Source: Triparma columacea | Taxonomy: Eukaryota; Sar; Bolidophyceae; Parmales; Triparmaceae | Length of the DNA stretch: 48,537 bases | Direction of reading: 5' to 3' | Assembly (NCBI GenBank): GCA_030267965.1 | Contig: BRYA01000127.1 | Location: forward strand, 1 to 48,537 | Shown here: in pieces, positions 43,253 to 48,537 of the stretch | Layout of the letters: each line of letters starts with the position of its first letter | Position numbering within the stretch: the stretch's first letter is position 1 | Translations under genes and position numbers: made by a program | The notes under the pieces: generated by a model | What the model saw: only the letters and a program-made list of their open reading frames with translations | Databases searched by the model: none | What the model was told of the DNA's origin: nothing

Positions 43253-43870
43253 ATGGGCTGCTACAAATACATGGAAGAGGTCTGGAGGAAGAAGCAGAGT
43301 GATGTGCTCCGCTTCCTCATGCGCGTCCGCGCTTGGGAGTACAGGCAGACCAACAAGATCACCCGCGTGAACCGCCCCACCCGTACTGACAAGGCCCACC
43401 GCCTTGGTTACAAGGCCAAGCAGGGCTACGTCGTCGTCCGCGTCGGCGTTCGCAGGGGAGGCCGCAAGAGGCAGAACCCCAAGGGAACCGTCCTCGGTAA
43501 GCCCAAGCACCAGGGTATCAACCAGCTCAAGTTTGAGCGCAACCTCCAGTCCGTCGCCGAGGAGAAGGTCGGGCGCAAGTTCGCCAACCTCCGCGTCCTC
43601 AACTCGTACTGGATCAACCAGGACGCCACCATGAAGTACTACGAGGTGATCCTTGCCGACCCCTCCCACACCAAGATCCGCAACGATCCCCGCATCAACT
43701 GGATCGTCAAGCCCGTCCACAAGCACCGCGAGATGCGCGGCCTTACCTCGGCGGGGCGCAAGTCCAGGGGATTCAGGAAGTCCGGGCACAGGGCGAACGG
43801 GAACATCGGAGGTTCGTACAGGGCGGCCTGGCTCAGGAGGAACACACTCAAGCTCAAGAGGTACCGTTAG
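43253..43870 (+). CDS. RPL15: 60S ribosomal protein eL15
   Basis: Single exon, 205 residues, full length. The family pattern is clear throughout: [18 protein letters not shown] at the start, [82 protein letters not shown] and the C-terminal [11 protein letters not shown]. eL15 is an essential large-subunit protein in the core of the 60S particle. Codon use is strongly biased to C-ending codons (CGC, GTC, AAG), as expected for a very highly expressed gene. It converges with the DsbA-like gene. Confidence 0.98.
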   Translation: MGCYKYMEEVWRKKQSDVLRFLMRVRAWEYRQTNKITRVNRPTRTDKAHRLGYKAKQGYVVVRVGVRRGGRKRQNPKGTVLGKPKHQGINQLKFERNLQSVAEEKVGRKFANLRVLNSYWINQDATMKYYEVILADPSHTKIRNDPRINWIVKPVHKHREMRGLTSAGRKSRGFRKSGHRANGNIGGSYRAAWLRRNTLKLKRYR

Positions 43871-44160
43871 ACGAAGGAAGGAGACTAAAAAGGGCAGAGG
43901 AAGAAACCATGAAAAACTTCTGTTGCGAAGAAAAAACCAAGCAATTACAGCCCTTTTTTTTTCTTTCTATTTTGTCACGAGTTGTTAGTTTAGTCATGTC
44001 TTTATTCGGTGGTGGTCAGATTTCCTCGGTGGACGTGTTTGTTGTGATTGTAAAAGTTGTGCGTCGTGTTGCATCAACGCTTCCAGTATCCCCGTCATTA
44101 AAACCCTCCCCCCCTTCCCCCAAAAGCCGCTTTACGCAATTGGAAAAAAGCTAAACTCGC

Positions 44161-45157
44161 TCACTTTATACCCTCCAAGATCTTGAATAACCTACCCCCC
44201 CCCACTTCTTTATCACCGTTATTGTCAATGTAATTCGACACGGCTTTAACAATATCCTCAGCACTAACAGCTCCACCTAAAGAGACAGCCCCCCCAATTA
44301 CCAAAGTCGGTATAGAGTTAATGCCCATACCTTGAACCTGCTCGACCGCCTGGAGAACTTCAGAGACTCCAAGGGTTGAGGTTAGGAAGGGCTCGGCTTC
44401 TTCGCGGGTTAACCCCGAAGACACGGCGGCGTTTAGGAGAAGGTTAAAGTCGTTTAGTACCCCTGCGTTGGTGAAATGTTGGAAGTTTAATTCGGACATT
44501 ATTGACTCGGCTACGGAGGGACCGTGGACGTTCGTGGCGTACTGGAGGAGACGGTGGGAGGATAGAGTTGAGGACTGGACGCGAAGGGAGAGGTTGGATT
44601 GGACGAAACCTGGGAGGGTGGAGGGGTATAAGTTAGGAAAATTGTCAGGGTAAAACGTAAGTCGAAGAGATAGATGGGTTAAATAGCAGCAAAAGCATTG
44701 GGGCGGCCCTCTCTTCCTCTATCTTTGTCTTCTCTCACCCAATGCGTCAAGCCCAACTTCAGCCCCTCTCCCAGGCAAGTCGTGTCTAACCTTGAATCTA
44801 TCGAACGCTTCCTTGGTCCCGAACTTCCTGAGCATCCTATCCTCGTGCGTCTCCGTGAAAGCGGGGGGCTGGGAGTTGTAGCCGGGCTCAAGGAAGAAGG
44901 GGATACGGTAGATGGTGAAGGTGTGGGAAGGGTAGAGAGAGGAGAGGGTTGTTATGGCTGACTTGAGGTGCTGTGTTCCTATGTAACCATTGGGTCTTGA
45001 GGAGGAGGGTTGGGGTGTGTAGAGGTTAGGGTGTGGAGGTGTGTTGAAGGATGTTTTGAGCAGGTAAGGTGATGTCTCGCGAATAATTTGACCAATAATC
45101 TTACCACATTGTATCACTAATATATTCAAGAGAAATATGTGTTGTTGATGATGTCAT
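44161..45157 (-). CDS. DsbA/FrnE-like thioredoxin-fold protein
   Basis: Three exons: a proposed first exon 45157-45105, then 44995-44739 and 44609-44161; about 252 residues. Intron 2 is GTGAGA...CTCCCAG, phase 1. Family landmarks are MTSSTTHISLEYISDTM, then YIGTQHLKSAI, YRIPFFLEPGY, AFDRFKVRHD, TLSSHRLLQYATNVHG, FQHFTNAGVLNDFNLLLNAA and MGINSIPTLVIGG, as in DsbA/FrnE oxidoreductases. The residue between DTM and PNGYIG is the first catalytic Cys of CPxCYIG in relatives. Here the strong donor (TG|GTAAGA) joined to the only available acceptor (CAAG|A) makes a UGA codon at that position. A weaker donor 3 nt upstream (AAT|GTGG) avoids it. The second Cys is Gly. Selenocysteine is possible; I could not see a SECIS element by eye. 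Confidence 0.7.
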
Positions 45158-45455
45158 AATGACAGTCGTAAGAACGACAAGGAGAACAAAAGCAAACACA
45201 ATGCTGCAAATGCTTTCTCTTTGCTCCTTCAATTATGCCACTCAATTTATTTGGCCACTAAAAATTAAAAATTAGGCCACTTGTTTCATCTTGTTCCATT
45301 CTTTGTTCATACGTGGGGTTTTAAAGTCCACTGAATTAGCACTTCATTGGTTACAAAAGTTTTAAACGTTAAATAATAAGTAAATAACAGTCCTCTCTTT
45401 GTGCCGAAAGAAAGGACGGTTATAAGATCCTTAATATCCTGTTAGGGTTGGTACT

Positions 45456-46946
45456 ATGAGTGAATTAGACTTTTCTCATGGCGATGACTATGGTGATGAC
45501 TACGACGACCCAGATGATGGGTACTCTTCCCTTCCCAAAACAGCAGTATACTCCGGAACAGAGAGCTGCAGAGGCAATCGTGAACTCACAGAAGTGACTT
45601 TTGCACAAGGAGTGACGACAATTGGCGACAACGCTTTCGAAGGATGCTCCTCCCTCACGGCCATCAACATCCCAGACGGAGTGACGGCGATTAGCAGAAG
45701 CGCCTTCTGTGATTGCTCCTCCCTCGCAGCCATCACCATCCCGGACTCTGTGACGACAATTGGCGAACGCGCCTTCCAAGGATGCTCCTCCCTCGCAGCC
45801 ATCACAATCCCGGACGGAGTGACGACTATTGCCGTATTCGCCTTCTGCGAATGCTCCTCCCTCGCAGCCATCACATTCCCGGACTCAGTGACGACGATAA
45901 GCCACGGCGCCTTCTACGGATGCGACTCCCTCACGGCCATCACAATCCCGGACGGAGTGACGATGATTGGCAATCGTGCCTTCAGGGGATGCTCCTCCCT
46001 CACGGCCATCACCATCCCCGACGGAGTGACAACGATTGGCCTTTGCACCTTCAGGGGATGCTCCTCCCTCGCAGTCATCACAATCCTGGACGGAGTGACG
46101 TCGATTGGCAATGAGGCCTTCTGGGGATGCTCCTCCCTCGCAGCCATCACAATCCCGGACGGAGTGACGTCGATTGGCGATGACGCCTTCAATGAATGCT
46201 CCTCCCTCACAGCCATCACCATCCCGGACTCAGTGACGTCGATTGGCGATGGCGCCTTCTACGAATGCTCCTCCCTCACGGCCATCACCATCCCGGACGG
46301 AGTGACGACAATTTGCGAAAGCACCTTCGCTGATTGCGACTCCCTCACGGCCATCACCATCCCGGACTCAGTGACGTCGATTGGCCTTGGCGCCTTCCAC
46401 GGATGCTCCTCCCTCACGGCCATCACCATCCCGGACGGAGTGACGTCGATTGGCGATGGCGCCTTCTTCTACTGCTCCTCCCTCACGGCCATCACCATCC
46501 CGGACGGAGTGACGATGATTGACGATCAAGCCTTCCAAGGATGCGTCTCCCTCACGGCCATCACCATTCCGGACTCAGTGACGACGATCGGCCTTCAAGC
46601 CTTCAGTGATTGCGTAGCCCTGACGAAACTCATTCTATCTCCTGCCGTTTCCATCGGTGAAGACTGCTTCTTGAACTGCACTGCCCTAATCGCTGCCGCT
46701 GCTGATAAAAATATGCCGACTGTCTCGGACCTCCTCCATCATAGGTGGCACCGCAATCTCGCTGTGATAGAACGCGTCAACGCTCTTCTGTGCCTCAAGG
46801 GAACCTGGGATCACGTGGAGGATCAACCCAGTGGACCAGATAGTCTGAAGAGGAAACGAACACAAGTTGAAGCACCGCTAAAGGCAACTGAGGCACGTCA
46901 CAAGATCCCGAAAGTTTTGTGGAGAGTAATTCTGGAGTTTCTGTAA
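45456..46946 (+). CDS. BspA-type leucine-rich repeat protein
   Basis: Single exon, 496 residues. After an acidic N-terminus (DDYGDDYDDPDDGY) there are about 16 repeats of 23 residues with the BspA/LRR_5 pattern, for example AFQGCSSLAAITIPDGVTTI. The repeats end near residue 410. A non-repetitive tail follows, with a Lys/Arg patch (SLKRKR) and LWRVILEFL at the end. No signal peptide or membrane segment is visible, so the protein is probably intracellular. BspA-like LRRs mediate protein-protein contact and are greatly expanded in some protists. The 69-nt DNA units are very uniform, so unit number may change rapidly. Confidence 0.93.
   Translation: MSELDFSHGDDYGDDYDDPDDGYSSLPKTAVYSGTESCRGNRELTEVTFAQGVTTIGDNAFEGCSSLTAINIPDGVTAISRSAFCDCSSLAAITIPDSVTTIGERAFQGCSSLAAITIPDGVTTIAVFAFCECSSLAAITFPDSVTTISHGAFYGCDSLTAITIPDGVTMIGNRAFRGCSSLTAITIPDGVTTIGLCTFRGCSSLAVITILDGVTSIGNEAFWGCSSLAAITIPDGVTSIGDDAFNECSSLTAITIPDSVTSIGDGAFYECSSLTAITIPDGVTTICESTFADCDSLTAITIPDSVTSIGLGAFHGCSSLTAITIPDGVTSIGDGAFFYCSSLTAITIPDGVTMIDDQAFQGCVSLTAITIPDSVTTIGLQAFSDCVALTKLILSPAVSIGEDCFLNCTALIAAAADKNMPTVSDLLHHRWHRNLAVIERVNALLCLKGTWDHVEDQPSGPDSLKRKRTQVEAPLKATEARHKIPKVLWRVILEFL
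45610..46610. repeat. 69-nt coding tandem repeats of the LRR gene
   Basis: About 14 consecutive units of 69 nt share phrases such as ggatgctcctccctcacggc and atcccggacggagtgacg with few changes. Antisense and shifted-frame open frames in this region are by-products of the repeat. Confidence 0.9.
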
Positions 46947-47140
46947 AGCTCCTTGTTTTTGAATCAATCGTCGTTCTCTTTCACTTCTTCACTTAAATAA
47001 TGAATCCCAATTCGCCAAAGTGGAATCCAAAATCCAGAGTGCCAACTTAATCAAATCAGCTAACAAACCGTCTTACATATCAATACGCGTCAATCAAGAC
47101 ATCAATCGATAAGCACAAAATAGTAGTCGGCCATTAGATT

Positions 47141-48537
47141 ATGGAGAATACGAGGGACAAACGAAATAAAGGTCCTCAAAATGGACTCAAAATACATCTC
47201 ATCAATAAACACATACATAAATACCCCTGTAAAACATGTCAACTACCAAAACCAATACACTACACATCAATACCAACAGACACTATAGTAGACATCCAAA
47301 ATAGGTGAGAGAAGATGGAAAGGAAGAAGGAAGGAAGAAGGAGAGAAGGCGCCCCCCTTCACCCCCTGCGCACGCCTTCTCACGACGCCGCCCCCCCTCT
47401 CACCTACTCGCTTGCCGGGCAGCACTTTTGAATCTACCACCCTGGTGGTATTCCAAGGCTCCAAGACTACAATTAAAGGTGAGAAAAAGTCAAGGCTCAT
47501 CAATGGCTCGCCAATGATTTACCAGCGATGTACTTACGACCCACTTAACGCAAACCTTTCCGCCCTCCCCTAAGACACAAACTTCACCTCCACCCTAATC
47601 GTAACCATGACCTCCACCACCATCCTGAACAACTACAGGATCTCCCACTCCCTCCTCGTGGACTCGACTGTCACCTGCAACAACACTGTCGGATCGGCCG
47701 ACCGACCCACTTCAACAGAAATGGAGATAAGTCTGGGAAGGTGAGAGGGGAAGTGTGAGGGTAGGAGATTCATTGTGAATTTCAAGTCACAAAATATGCC
47801 TTACCACAAGCTCCGCCGCCCCCTCCCGTTTCCTCGCAGCGAAACCGCCGGTAGCAGGAACATATTCCTTGATCGTCACTCCCTCATCGACATCCCCTCC
47901 GCCTTTACCTCCGCTCTCCTCTGTGACACTTCCGGTTCCACAGTCCCCGTACCCCCCTCCTCCCCCTCCCCCTTTGACCCCTACACCCCCTCCGGCAGGT
48001 ACTCCGTGTCCTGCATATCTGGCACCATTACCCACAACACCTCCCCCCTAACCTCCCTATCCCTCCACCCCGACGCCTCCATAGTGAGCTCCTCAGCCTC
48101 CCACGTTACCCTCTGCCGGAACAGCTCTCTCACAAACGCCTTCGCCAGGTCCTGCTACGTAATGCCCCACACGTCAATATCAGACGGCGCCCTCGTCTCC
48201 TCCTCCGTAATCGGTCCCGACAGCCACCTGTCATCTGGTGAGACTCACAGCAGTCTGCTTGGTCCGTGCACGGTCTCCCACCACCAGTCACTAACGATTA
48301 GCCATATAAGCCCGGGCGGGAGGACGAACGTAGGGTACGGATGCAACGCTGGATCGAACCATACGGGAAGACTACCGGACGCGGAGTTCTGGAACGGGGA
48401 GGGGGTGTTTTTGGGCCTCGCGGCGGTCGTTAAAATGTCAGCGGACTTCAGCAAGAGCTACTACACTCTAATCGCAGCTGGTACTACAATAGAAGCGGGG
48501 ACTAAGGTCGAGGCGCCTTTCAGCTTAATAACGGGTG
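47141..48537 (+). CDS. DUF4954-like beta-helix protein (partial)
   Basis: Exons 47141-47304, 47423-47478, 47575-47740 and 47840 to the window end, with compatible phases (2, 1, 2) and GTGAG donors. The 5' exon (MENTRDKRNKG) is the least certain. The last exon carries the diagnostic block of DUF4954-type proteins: VIGPDSHLSSGETHSSLLGP, then SHHQSLTIS, PGGRTNVGYGCNAGSNHTGR, GEGVFLGLAAVVKMSADF and YYTLIAAGTTIEAGTK followed by APFSLI. Members are predicted left-handed parallel beta-helix (hexapeptide) proteins related to sugar-nucleotide transferases, known mostly from bacteria; the function is not established. The gene runs off the right edge. Confidence 0.72.

Noticed and set aside
43229..43789. 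186-codon minus-strand frame
   Set aside because: It is the antisense of eL15, whose codon bias keeps the other strand open.
45610..46610. CRISPR-like regular repeats
   Set aside because: The repeats are translated as BspA-type LRR units with no spacers, in a eukaryotic gene.
1..48537. tRNA or rRNA genes
   Set aside because: No cloverleaf with an A/B box and no rRNA-like stretch was recognised by eye. A tRNAscan-SE run would be decisive.

Overview
This is eukaryotic nuclear DNA. Most genes have spliceosomal introns of about 75 to 300 nt with a strongly preferred GTGAG donor (GTGAGT, GTGAGA or GTGAGG) and C-rich tracts before the acceptor. Several products suggest a photosynthetic stramenopile: one protein has an ochrophyte-type bipartite plastid leader (signal peptide followed by Phe), one has a tripartite thylakoid-lumen leader, and there is a BspA-type leucine-rich repeat protein. 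Flagellar genes are also present. My best guess is a small ochrophyte such as the Parmales/Bolidophyceae. That assignment is inference, not something the sequence proves.

Layout. Bases 1-3728 are repeats, low-complexity DNA, an NNN assembly gap and the remains of a coiled-coil gene. Bases 3729-10895 (-) hold one intronless 2388-residue reading frame with START-like domains and two tandem copies of a polytopic membrane module. A smaller two-exon relative lies at 21849-24131 (-). Between them are a wax ester synthase/DGAT-like acyltransferase (-), a DCN1-like neddylation factor (+), a membrane-anchored thioredoxin (-), a six-exon plastid FIST plus indole-glycerol-phosphate-synthase-like fusion (+), TMEM234 (-) and an LSm11-like Sm protein (+).

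From 24 to 29 kb there is a coiled-coil protein (+), a truncated CFA20-domain fragment (-), about 2.2 kb that I cannot explain, and a small lumen-targeted protein (+). From 29 to 34 kb there is a five-exon secreted protein with Lys/Gly/Ser clusters and a Pro-rich rod (-), head-to-head with mitochondrial-type LipB (+). From 34 to 39 kb a CFAP20-like gene and a SPATA17-like gene are head-to-head across about 225 bp, followed by a large coiled-coil gene, so this may be a small ciliary neighbourhood.

From 39 to 48.5 kb there are a secreted PA-domain protein (+), AMP deaminase (-), ribosomal protein eL15 (+), a DsbA/FrnE-like protein (-), a BspA-like LRR protein (+) and a DUF4954-like beta-helix protein (+) that runs off the right edge. 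In the DsbA/FrnE-like gene, the most natural splice junction creates a UGA codon exactly at the catalytic cysteine.

Many gene models here were assembled by eye from compatible splice phases. Exon boundaries are given in each entry. No database search was run.
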